A DNA stretch of 64,000 nucleotides, from contig OY770026.1 of assembly GCA_963669455.1 (NCBI GenBank), positions 2,604,001 to 2,668,000 of the forward strand, in the 5' to 3' direction. The position numbers were made by a program, and so were the translations under genes. The stretch comes from JAWKWH01 sp963669455 (GTDB taxonomy: Bacteria; Pseudomonadota; Alphaproteobacteria; Rhizobiales; Rhizobiaceae). The notes beneath the pieces were generated by a model. It did not search any database. It saw nothing but the letters and a program-made list of their open reading frames with translations, and was not told where the DNA came from. Positions 24,424 to 32,938 of this stretch are shown here, piece by piece (position 1 is the stretch's first letter; each line of letters begins with the position of its first letter).

Positions 24424-26442
24424 TCAAAAGCAGTCGAGGCTGGCAGACCCATCCGGTGTATTCAGATCCACTGAACATTGTTCCGAATTGCTTGCAATCT
24501 GGAATTCACCCGCCCTCTCATAGTGCTTCCAGTCTTTCTCACTCTGCCCTTCAAGTACATACACATACTTGAAACCATAGCGTCCCTGAACGCATGTACC
24601 GGTGAAGTAAGCGGTCGAGTCCCCATTGTCCATCATTAATGTGTTTTCGGGCGGCGTGATATTATAGTGGCTGATCGGCCGCTCACCGTCCGGGAAAGTG
24701 AAAGACACGTAAATGTTCTGCCGACAGCTTCGAACCTCGCCACTTTCGTAACCTGATCCAGCAGCAGACCTGTTATCAGCTGTTATGATGGCAGGTTGAG
24801 CGTCAACATCCCCGGGTTTGGCTGGCTCCTGACCGCCTGTCAGCACAATTTTTCCATCGGGTCCGGCGGTCTTCTCGGCAGGTTCCGGCTCGGACTCAGC
24901 GCCTGCAGTTTCCCGAGTGTCTGTCGCCGAGCCCGTGGAATCTCCGGTGTCAGCCGGTCTTTCCGGCAACGCGGCAACCGTGTCACTCTCTTCGGAATTC
25001 AGGTCGGTCAGCACGATCTTGCCATCACGCCCCGCTTTGCGCTCGGGTGAATTCGGTACAGTCTCGGTTTCCGTGATTTGCCCCGCTCCTGCCGACCCGT
25101 CCACCGGTGTGCCTGCTTCTTCAGCGGAGCCAATTGGCTCATCAGACAATCCGGCGACCTGTGTGCCCTCCTCGGTCAGTATAATCTTGCCATCGAGCCC
25201 AGCTTTCTTTTCAGGCGATTTTGGCTCGACTTCGGCTTCCGCCATTCTGTCGGGTTTGGCCGGGACATTGACGGGTTCTTGATCCGCGGGCAATTCATCA
25301 CCCTCTATTGCGTCTCCTGTCGGCGGCGCCTCCGCAACTCGTGTGGCTGCGGGCATGACCGGCTCAAGCCCGGTCAGTTTGGACAGAATAAATATGCGCT
25401 TCTCCGCGCCAGCCACCCATTTTGCGGCATCTTCGGTGCTGGAAAAATCATCTCGCACATTGACTACATGATGTTGACTTTCAGCCTCACCGGAGAACAG
25501 AACCTCGATCCACTGATCGGAAAGCTGATGTGGACGGACGGCGAAACCGTCGACCGGTCCAACAATCTCTTCATTCCCGGCAGCGTTCGGCTCAATGAGC
25601 GTGACCCGCACCCGGCCATCGCTCAACATCTCCGTTTCCTTGACTACCGAAAGCTCACCGTATTTCAGATAATTAGCTGAAAAACTGGAAAATTGTGACT
25701 TTGCCAGCCGATATTCGGGAATGGTTGGCTCAGGTGCCTTCGTCGCAACAGGCGCCAATTTCACCGGAATAGGTTCACCCAAATCCGAGTTGGTAGTGTT
25801 GAGGGCAGCTGTTCTCGTGTAGCCCTTTTCTCCGGCTTGGATAAAGAGCCTGTAGCGTTGTTCGGCGGTCAGATATCCGGTGACCTCTGAATTGAGCGAA
25901 CGTTGGAACTCTTTCACCCCGGCGCGAGTGCCGGGTCCAAAATCGCCATCAATCCGCTTCGAGTAGAGGCCCAATCGTTTGAGCGCCCTTTGGACATCCT
26001 TCACGTCCTCCTTGACGGTATGAAGTGTCGCTTTTCTGTGTGTATCATTTACTGTCCGCCCTGGCACGACAACGATCCGTTTTTTACCGCAGCTTGTGCA
26101 TCCAGACCATTGCCAATCATTCCCGTATTGTCGGGCCATATCCTCTTTAAAAATTTCCGGTGCTGCGACAAGCACCACTCCGAGGATCGCCATTCCGGCT
26201 GACCGATCGGCAATGCCGCCGGCTATCAGGCCGACTCCCACGCCCTGGATAATGCGCTTTGCGGTGCCGCTCTTCTTCAGCTTCTTTTTTACCTTCTTGA
26301 AATCCCGTTTCAGGACCTTGCCGCCCTTTTTAAAGTCAAAAGCGTGCGATGGTTGAGGCGCCAAAACCACTGTTGACGATGCGAGACACAAGCTAAGTGC
26401 GGCGAACGAAGATGTGATCCTGCAATTTTTAAACATCTGCAT
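24424..26442 (-). CDS. exported peptidoglycan-binding-domain protein with 56-residue repeats
   Basis: A 672-residue protein with a signal peptide (about residues 1-34), a Lys-rich segment (37-58) and a Gly-rich hydrophobic stretch (about 65-95). A PG_binding_1 domain covers about 145-202 (DVQRALKRLGLYSKRIDGDF, then GPGTRAGVKEFQ). The acidic, low-complexity middle carries three copies of AGxDGKIxLT at about 414, 470 and 526, exactly 56 residues apart. A Cys-containing C-terminal domain follows (Cys near 573, 617, 656 and 671). It may sit in the periplasm bound to the wall and serve as a partner or substrate of the neighbouring transmembrane protease. Function is not known. Confidence 0.7.
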   Translation of the reverse strand: MQMFKNCRITSSFAALSLCLASSTVVLAPQPSHAFDFKKGGKVLKRDFKKVKKKLKKSGTAKRIIQGVGVGLIAGGIADRSAGMAILGVVLVAAPEIFKEDMARQYGNDWQWSGCTSCGKKRIVVVPGRTVNDTHRKATLHTVKEDVKDVQRALKRLGLYSKRIDGDFGPGTRAGVKEFQRSLNSEVTGYLTAEQRYRLFIQAGEKGYTRTAALNTTNSDLGEPIPVKLAPVATKAPEPTIPEYRLAKSQFSSFSANYLKYGELSVVKETEMLSDGRVRVTLIEPNAAGNEEIVGPVDGFAVRPHQLSDQWIEVLFSGEAESQHHVVNVRDDFSSTEDAAKWVAGAEKRIFILSKLTGLEPVMPAATRVAEAPPTGDAIEGDELPADQEPVNVPAKPDRMAEAEVEPKSPEKKAGLDGKIILTEEGTQVAGLSDEPIGSAEEAGTPVDGSAGAGQITETETVPNSPERKAGRDGKIVLTDLNSEESDTVAALPERPADTGDSTGSATDTRETAGAESEPEPAEKTAGPDGKIVLTGGQEPAKPGDVDAQPAIITADNRSAAGSGYESGEVRSCRQNIYVSFTFPDGERPISHYNITPPENTLMMDNGDSTAYFTGTCVQGRYGFKYVYVLEGQSEKDWKHYERAGEFQIASNSEQCSVDLNTPDGSASLDCF

Positions 26443-26480
26443 ATTCCTTCATGTCTCAATATCAACTCATTGCCAGAGGC

Positions 26481-28259
26481 TCATGATTGGCGAGAGATTG
26501 CTATACTGATCTCACCAAACTCAATCGTCTTTGCCCGCTCGATTTCCATCGGAGCACCACTGACAGGTCTTCCATCAACTTGCGTACCATTCGATGAACG
26601 AAGATCCTTGATGCTCAACTGACCCTGTTCATTCATTCCGATAACCGCATGGTGTCGCGAAACGGACAGGTCATCGACTATCATTTCATTGTCAGATGCC
26701 CTGCCAATATGAACGAGCGGGACCATTCCCTGTCCGTCCGCTGCATCGCCACTACTTTCAAACGCGTGTTGTATTGTGTTTCCTTCGCGATCAAATCCCG
26801 AGAGAAGCCACGACCCGTTCTTTGCTGCGCTGGAAGCCACCGGTGACCAGGGCTTGTATCGGACATTGAATTGAGCATCGCCAAATACGAGCAACGAACC
26901 TTCTTCCAGCAGCCGGCCCTGGGTTTGGGTTGCTGCCAACCCGTCAACCTTAGTGCCATTTGTCGAGCCAAGATCATGGATGACATACCCGTCGGGTGGA
27001 TGAAAACTGATACGTGCGTGGCTGCGCGATACCGAATTGTCATCAATCACCAGATCACAATCCGCGCCAGACCGGCCGACGATAAGGCCACTGTCGATAA
27101 TCTTTGTCCGATACGGTGCAAGCGGAACTGCATCACCCGACATCAGGTTCTCGAAAACCAATGCCGGCGGCCCGCCCTTTCCGGTTTCCACATCCGAAGA
27201 ACCCATGAAAACACCAACCGAACCATCGCCCGGTTCCGGTCGTCGAAGTCGCGAAAGGACTGCCAGGCGATTTTCAGGGCGTTCCTGCGTAAGCCGAACA
27301 CCAGCCAAGGCCATTGATGCCAACGCCAGGATCATGGTGATACCCATTGCCGACATCTCACCACGGTCAATACCGTTACGGCAGCGCCCTGAGGTCATCG
27401 TCGCATCAATGCGTTTATCAGCCAGCGCGCCGATCACTTCCTGCACATGGACGGCCGATTCAAGCGCGCCCGATGTCTGCACGGCAAGTCGTCCGGTTTT
27501 CAGTATCGCGTCAAGTATATCGACGGCGCCGATAATCGCTACTTGGCTCAGCGTGTTCACACCGACCACTCGATCGCATGAATCAAAAAGCGGGCCGCCT
27601 GAATTCCCTGGACTGATGTTTGCGCTGTGCTGGATCGTCAGCCGTTCCACGCTGGGGACAAGGCGCTGTATTATCCCCGTTGAAACGGTCGCATTAAGAA
27701 GCGTTCTGTTCTGGGTTTCTTTGTCTGAACGGCCATCTTCTATGACGCGCGCCAGATCATCTGCTGCCCCGGGGAAACCGACAGCGGTCACGGCATCGGT
27801 CTTTTCCAACTCGTCAGCACCGATGGAAGCGAGCCTGACGGGAGGACCCGGCAGAGGACGGATCGTCTCAAGAATTGCCAAATCTTTCCTTGGATTTTGC
27901 CAGCTGACACGCGCAGGCACAATCCGAGATTTTCCGTTCTCTACGTAACCGATATCTATCCGGGCAGCTCCGCGAACCACGTGGTAGTTCGTGACGATGT
28001 ATCCGGGATCCGCAACCTTGAAACCGGAGCCATGTCCCCCTCCCCGGTCCAATGTGATCTGAACTCGATAGACACCGCTTTCGACATCGCCACTGCTTTG
28101 GGCCGATACAAACAAAACAGCGCTAAAAATTGCCAAAACAACGGCAGCCAGCAGCCAAGTCAAAGGTGTATCAAATTGCCTGATCCCAAATTGACCTGCC
28201 GAAATCATCCCAGCCCTATCGAATGAATGTGCCAAACTCCCTGACCAGTCTACACGCAT
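26481..28259 (-). CDS. transmembrane trypsin-like protease with two FHA domains
   Basis: A 592-residue protein. TM1 lies at about 33-53. A trypsin/DegP-like domain covers about 60-260, with catalytic His93 (TNYHVV), Asp126 (RKDLAIL) and Ser220 (SPGNSGGPLF). TM2 lies at about 304-321. Two cytoplasmic FHA domains follow at about 388-467 (GRSGADCDLVIDD, SRSHARI, STNGTKVDG) and 515-588 (GRASDNEMIVDD, SRHHAVI, SSNGTQVDG). Two TMs put the protease in the periplasm and both FHA domains inside the cell. It heads the leftward block and is divergent from the kinase gene. A Met at residue 18 is an alternative start. Confidence 0.85.
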   Translation of the reverse strand: MRVDWSGSLAHSFDRAGMISAGQFGIRQFDTPLTWLLAAVVLAIFSAVLFVSAQSSGDVESGVYRVQITLDRGGGHGSGFKVADPGYIVTNYHVVRGAARIDIGYVENGKSRIVPARVSWQNPRKDLAILETIRPLPGPPVRLASIGADELEKTDAVTAVGFPGAADDLARVIEDGRSDKETQNRTLLNATVSTGIIQRLVPSVERLTIQHSANISPGNSGGPLFDSCDRVVGVNTLSQVAIIGAVDILDAILKTGRLAVQTSGALESAVHVQEVIGALADKRIDATMTSGRCRNGIDRGEMSAMGITMILALASMALAGVRLTQERPENRLAVLSRLRRPEPGDGSVGVFMGSSDVETGKGGPPALVFENLMSGDAVPLAPYRTKIIDSGLIVGRSGADCDLVIDDNSVSRSHARISFHPPDGYVIHDLGSTNGTKVDGLAATQTQGRLLEEGSLLVFGDAQFNVRYKPWSPVASSAAKNGSWLLSGFDREGNTIQHAFESSGDAADGQGMVPLVHIGRASDNEMIVDDLSVSRHHAVIGMNEQGQLSIKDLRSSNGTQVDGRPVSGAPMEIERAKTIEFGEISIAISRQS

Positions 28260-28486
28260 CGGTTGCCACTTATGCAGGTGTACGGTAACTTGATCTTGAT
28301 CGCAATAGCAACGGCGCTCTCTCTTGTTAAAAATGTATTGAGTATTTTTTTAGGTTGATCTGCAAAACGAACAAGCGTGAGTATCAGACAACAAATATGC
28401 AATGATGCCAATTCAGGGTTGATCTTTTTGCACTTCTGCTAGCAGAGTAAGCGCCGGTAGGGCTTGGACATGAACTTATAAAAGTG
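28260..28486. promoter_or_regulatory. divergent intergenic region of the FHA/kinase island
   Basis: 227 bp between the leftward protease gene and the rightward kinase gene, clearly more AT-rich than its surroundings, with T-tracts around 28340-28352. It must hold promoters for both blocks. I see no convincing palindrome and cannot place -35/-10 boxes with confidence. The kinase start (ATG 28487) has no strong Shine-Dalgarno sequence. Confidence 0.4.
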
Positions 28487-30787
28487 ATGGAGAACCGCAG
28501 TGCATTGGCGCCGGGTACAATGTTGCGCCACTACAAGATCGAAAAGGTAATCGGCCAAGGCGGATTTGGGATTACCTATCTTGCATTCGATACCGATCTC
28601 CAGCGTAAAGTAGCAATAAAGGAATGCTATCCTCGCGATTTTGTCTCTCGCCAGGGCACAACCGTTATCCCGACAAGCGCGGACGACAAGACCGATTTCA
28701 AATGGGCGCTGGGCAAGTTTGTTGATGAAGCGACAACTCTGGCGCGGTTCAAACACCCCGGAATCGTTCAGGTTCTGCAAATTCTCAAAGGTGAGAACGG
28801 CAGCGCCTATATGGTGCTCGAATTTGTCGAGGGTCAGTCCTTCGATGATTGGCTTAAATCGCGGCAAGACCCGCTATCGGAAGAGGAGCTGTTGAAGATA
28901 ATTCACCCGCTGCTCGATGCGCTTGAGGTCGTACACAACAACAATCTGGCCCATCGCGATATCGCTCCGGACAATATTTACATACGTACAAACGGTCAGG
29001 CTGTTTTGCTCGATTTCGGCGCAGCTAGGCAGACGTTAAGCCACCAAAGCCGGACATTGAATCTTGTGGTCAAGGATGGCTACTCAGCGCCCGAGCAATA
29101 CTACGCCGAAGGCCGCCAAGGCGCTTGGACAGATATCTATGGATTCGCGGCAACGGTGTATCGTGCAATAACCGGAAAGAAGCCGGTAGACGCAATGGCG
29201 CGCCTCGATGCCATCAACAACGGCGATTCTGATCCGCTCAAGTCGCTGGCAAGCCTTCAACCTGCGGGCTTTTCGAAACCCTTGTTGGAGGCCATCGATC
29301 TTGCGATGGCGCCGCAGACGAAAAGCCGGCCAAAATCGCTAGGCGAGTGGCGAAACGTTCTTTTGCCTTCCGGTGACGTTGCAAAATCCCGATCATCGAC
29401 CAACAAAAAGAAAAGCAAGGTCAGTTCGTCAAAAGTGCCGCGACCCGCGCAATCCGGCCGTCGAAACCGCTTTGCAGCCAAGTTAGCGGGTATTGCCATT
29501 CTTTTGGTGGCAGCAGCAGGCGGTGCGTACATCTATCAAAAGAACCTCGCCGAAAACGCTGAAGCCAAGGCATGGGAGCTTGCCGTTGAGGCTGATAACA
29601 GGGCTTCGTACATCCAATTTATCAATTCCTTTCCCTCCTCGCCCCGGGTTGAAGATGCCCGGGCTGCACTGGCTGCGTTGTCGCAGCCGTGGAGCAAAGT
29701 CTATGGCGGTCCCGGCCCGGACAAAATTCATGCGATAGCAGCTTCAGGGGACAGTATCGTTGTTGTCGGCGGTGCCGACAAACGAGACGACAATGGCTTG
29801 CAAGGATTGGTGATGACCCTCAGCGCCAGCGGCAAACCGCGGTGGGAAACCCGCTATGGAAAGAAAGGGAACGATACGTTCCACGACGTGCTGATTGATC
29901 CGTCTGGCAACATAGTGGCTGTCGGTCAGTCAAGTTCAGCAGCCGGGGAGCACTCCGATGGAATTGTCGTCAGCTATTCTCCCGCAGGTAAGAAGCAGTG
30001 GGAAAAGCGGTTCGGAGGCACCGGAAATGACCGCCTTCTTGCTATCTCGCCCGCCCGCTCAGGAGACTTTCTGATCGCCGGATCAACAAACTCAATTGGC
30101 CTTGGAGGACAAGATGGTTGGCTACTTCGCCTCAACCGGCACGGCGACCTGCTTCAGGAAAACACGTATGGTCGAGATGGAAACGACGTGCTTATGTCCG
30201 TCGCGGAAATGGCGAACGGTCAGATTGCATTGGCGGGAAGCGTTGAACCGCAAAGGGGAAAACCCGCCAACTTTTGGGTGCTGAAAGTAGATTCAAGCGG
30301 GTCGGTCTTGCTCGACCGAAGCCCCGGCGGTGCCGCAAGGGATCGACTGAATGCGGTGACTGCCCGTTCGGACGGCCACATCTTCCTAGTAGGAGAAACC
30401 CGAAGTTTCGGAACAGATTCCTCCGATGGTATGATCATGAGCGTCACGCCGGACAACAAGATGCCGCCAAAAGTTTTGTCTGGAGCACGTGAGGATTATT
30501 TGCTCGACATAACCACCCAGGATGACGGATCGCTCCTTATTGCCGGCTATACCTCTTCGCGAGGGGCCGGATCGGCAGATGCCTGGATAATGAAGATGAA
30601 TCGTGACCTTAGCCGGACAATTTGGGAGCGAGTATTGGGTGGAAACGGTTGGGACACGGCAAATGCAATAGCTGCTTTTCCAGACGGTTCGGTGGTTTTC
30701 GCAGGATCCACTGAAGCGGGAACTGCCGGGACGTCTGATGCCTGGATCGTCCGGCTTTCTGCTGATGGACGCTCATCCGATGATTGA
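28487..30787 (+). CDS. transmembrane Ser/Thr protein kinase with seven-repeat C-terminal propeller
   Basis: A 766-residue protein. The kinase domain (about 15-290) has the Gly-rich loop IGQGGFGITYLAF, VAIK lysine (about 45), catalytic loop HRDIAPDN (about 156-163) and DFG (about 176). The usual Lys of HRDxKxxN is Ala, a variant seen in some bacterial kinases. A Lys/Ser-rich linker precedes one TM (about 333-351). The C-terminal part, predicted extracytoplasmic, holds seven repeats of about 48-50 residues with the pattern YGGxGxDxxxxI, DGxxxxAGxT and DxWxxRL. These fit a seven-bladed propeller and may sense an envelope ligand. It heads the rightward block. Confidence 0.87.
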   Translation: MENRSALAPGTMLRHYKIEKVIGQGGFGITYLAFDTDLQRKVAIKECYPRDFVSRQGTTVIPTSADDKTDFKWALGKFVDEATTLARFKHPGIVQVLQILKGENGSAYMVLEFVEGQSFDDWLKSRQDPLSEEELLKIIHPLLDALEVVHNNNLAHRDIAPDNIYIRTNGQAVLLDFGAARQTLSHQSRTLNLVVKDGYSAPEQYYAEGRQGAWTDIYGFAATVYRAITGKKPVDAMARLDAINNGDSDPLKSLASLQPAGFSKPLLEAIDLAMAPQTKSRPKSLGEWRNVLLPSGDVAKSRSSTNKKKSKVSSSKVPRPAQSGRRNRFAAKLAGIAILLVAAAGGAYIYQKNLAENAEAKAWELAVEADNRASYIQFINSFPSSPRVEDARAALAALSQPWSKVYGGPGPDKIHAIAASGDSIVVVGGADKRDDNGLQGLVMTLSASGKPRWETRYGKKGNDTFHDVLIDPSGNIVAVGQSSSAAGEHSDGIVVSYSPAGKKQWEKRFGGTGNDRLLAISPARSGDFLIAGSTNSIGLGGQDGWLLRLNRHGDLLQENTYGRDGNDVLMSVAEMANGQIALAGSVEPQRGKPANFWVLKVDSSGSVLLDRSPGGAARDRLNAVTARSDGHIFLVGETRSFGTDSSDGMIMSVTPDNKMPPKVLSGAREDYLLDITTQDDGSLLIAGYTSSRGAGSADAWIMKMNRDLSRTIWERVLGGNGWDTANAIAAFPDGSVVFAGSTEAGTAGTSDAWIVRLSADGRSSDD

Positions 30788-30896
30788 AATGCGACACAAT
30801 TTCAGCCCTTGCTTTACAAGGATATACGAGCACTCTATTCAATAATGGGCGGACGAATACATGCGATATGGATCGACGATTGCAAAAGGGGGAACA

Positions 30897-32360
30897 ATGC
30901 GCAATTTCCTGATGGTTATGGCAGTGGCTTTTACTGCCGCCTTCCCGGGCGCTGCGGTCGGCAGTGAGATTCTGCCTGAATGCACGGTGGACGACGACGG
31001 CCCGACAAACGTCATTTCCTGCGGATTTTCGTTGACGACCGCGGCGAGGCTTCAGGAGCTTTCGCTTGCGATCAATGGGAACCCGATGACGGAAGCCACC
31101 TTTACCCCCTTCTCGGCAACCGGAAATAAAAGTGCTTGGCTGTTCCTGATTGACCGATCCAACCCTGCCCGTGCTTCAACAGTTCGGCGCAATGTTGATT
31201 TGGTTAAAAACCTGCTGCGCTCGGCCGATTCGGAACGCACCATGGGCGTTGCCACTTTCGCAAACGAACTTTCATTGGAAGTAGAGCTTTCAGATCAGTT
31301 CACTGACCTCGATACCAGGCTCGCCGATGTTAAGGCAGATGGAGCAGCGACCGAGTTCTTCGCGACCTCCATTGAGGCAATAAAGATTTTGTCGTCAAGC
31401 CAGGCCGAACGCAAAGCCCTGGTAATCATGTCCGACGGAAAGGCGGAAGACACAGCCTATACACGGGCGGATGTCGTGGCGGCAGCTGAGGAAGCCGGCG
31501 TGGTGATCATTGGCATGGGATTTGCCGAACGTGCGAGTGAGACACCACACCTTCAGGAAATCCGCCGCCTGGCCGAAGAAACCAAAGGGCCGTTTATCTC
31601 GGTCATCGGCAACGAACCCATTCCGGCGGACTTCCTCAGTTCTCTTACCCGCTATGTTGAGTCCGGAGGTGTTATCAAATCGCCTCTCACCGGCCTGAGC
31701 GGTGAGCTGGAGGTGTCGCTCACCGCGACCTTGGCGGACGATTCAACACTGACCTCAACAATGACGGTAGATGTGCCGGCACCGCCCCCGCCGCCACCAC
31801 CGCCCGAACTGTCTACAATCGCGAAAATATTCTCAGCTTTTGACGGTTTGGTTCCAGGCGCATCGGTGTGGGCGCAAGAGAACGCTTCAGCGGCGATAGC
31901 GGTTCTTGTGTTGTTACCTTTGCTATTGCTTCTCGCTCTCTTTCTTCTTTTCAGAAAGAACGCCGGACCGGAAGCTGACGCGGAATTGGATGAAACGCCT
32001 GCCACCGGCATCGTGGAGCCGTTGGGTGAACCGGGCACCCGTGCCATTTCTGGGGGACTGGATGCGCCGCTTGGCTATTTCGTCATGGTCGACAATCAGG
32101 ACAATCGCTTTGAGATACGCGAACAATCCGTATCAATTGGCCGCCATTCCGAGAATGAATTCCAGCTCAACAATGATTCCGTGCACCGGCATCACGCGCA
32201 TTTCCATTTTTCTCCCGACAACGAACCCACGATTACAGATCTTGATACCGCTAACGGAGTTCACGTTAACGGCAAGAAAATAACCAATGTGGAGCTGAAA
32301 TCGGGAGACCTGATCGAGCTTGGAGAAGTCCGGTTCCGGTATATGGACGGCAACAGCTGA
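30897..32360 (+). CDS. VWA domain protein with TM and cytoplasmic FHA domain
   Basis: A 487-residue protein. The start at 30897 follows GGGGG and yields a good signal peptide (MRNFLMVMAVAFTAAFPGAA); an upstream ATG at 30861 lacks one. A von Willebrand A domain covers about 75-260, with a MIDAS-like motif FLIDRSNPAR in which the second Ser of DxSxS is Pro, and a later MSDGKAEDT. A Pro-rich linker (about 294-303) leads to a TM (about 333-352). A cytoplasmic FHA domain (about 412-485) has SIGRHSENEFQLNND, HRHHAHFHF and NGVHVNGKK. It probably couples a periplasmic interaction to phospho-dependent binding inside the cell. Confidence 0.85.
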   Translation: MRNFLMVMAVAFTAAFPGAAVGSEILPECTVDDDGPTNVISCGFSLTTAARLQELSLAINGNPMTEATFTPFSATGNKSAWLFLIDRSNPARASTVRRNVDLVKNLLRSADSERTMGVATFANELSLEVELSDQFTDLDTRLADVKADGAATEFFATSIEAIKILSSSQAERKALVIMSDGKAEDTAYTRADVVAAAEEAGVVIIGMGFAERASETPHLQEIRRLAEETKGPFISVIGNEPIPADFLSSLTRYVESGGVIKSPLTGLSGELEVSLTATLADDSTLTSTMTVDVPAPPPPPPPPELSTIAKIFSAFDGLVPGASVWAQENASAAIAVLVLLPLLLLLALFLLFRKNAGPEADAELDETPATGIVEPLGEPGTRAISGGLDAPLGYFVMVDNQDNRFEIREQSVSIGRHSENEFQLNNDSVHRHHAHFHFSPDNEPTITDLDTANGVHVNGKKITNVELKSGDLIELGEVRFRYMDGNS

Positions 32361-32416
32361 TCCTGCAACGAGTGCGTTTTTGAAATGTTTGGATCCCGAC
32401 CCCAAGGAGGGCAGTT

Positions 32417-32938
32417 ATGAGAGACGAAGAAAAAACACGATTAATCCGTACGGGCCGCGATGAGGAACCGGTAACAAAAACAGCCAAGCGTTCCGATACA
32501 AAATCATCTGATAGTGCCGGGCTCACAAGAGTGATTACGGCGCGTTCCCGGTCCGGCGATGGCGACGGTCAACAACAGGATGAATATGAACTCGTGGTCG
32601 GTTGGCTGGTGGTCGTGGATGGTCCGGGCCGGGGTTCAACGTGCGAAATCTTCTATGGCATGAACAGCATCGGCCGTGGGCCTGAAGAGCGTATTCCACT
32701 CGACTTCGGCGATGATGCAATATCACGCGAAGCGCATGCTTATGTCGTGTTCGATGAAAAGCAGCAGGATTTCTATCTGCAGCATGGAGGCAAATCCAAT
32801 TTGGTCCGGCTGAATGACAAACCGGTCCTCTCGCCCCAGGAACTGAAACGTGGCGATATGATCGAGATTGGGCAGACGCGCCTCATGTTCGTCCCGCTTT
32901 GCGGCGATGATTTTGGTTGGGAAGAAACAACCTCTTGA
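32417..32938 (+). CDS. soluble FHA-domain protein with Thr/Ser-rich N-terminus
   Basis: A 173-residue cytoplasmic protein. Residues 1-55 are charged and disordered-looking, with several threonines near the N-terminus (EEKTRLIRTGRDEEPVTKTA), resembling the phospho-acceptor tails of FHA substrate proteins such as GarA. An FHA domain follows (about 60-165): GMNSIGRGPEERIPLDFGDD, SREAHAYVVFDE, LNDKPVLSPQELKRGDMIEI. A kinase substrate that switches by intramolecular FHA binding is a plausible role. AAGGAGG precedes the start. Its stop overlaps the phosphatase start by one base. Confidence 0.8.
   Translation: MRDEEKTRLIRTGRDEEPVTKTAKRSDTKSSDSAGLTRVITARSRSGDGDGQQQDEYELVVGWLVVVDGPGRGSTCEIFYGMNSIGRGPEERIPLDFGDDAISREAHAYVVFDEKQQDFYLQHGGKSNLVRLNDKPVLSPQELKRGDMIEIGQTRLMFVPLCGDDFGWEETTS

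Noticed and set aside
24839..25211. The 168-nt spaced repeats as a CRISPR or tandem DNA repeat.
   Set aside because: Only a short stretch is conserved in each unit, in the coding frame; it is a protein repeat.
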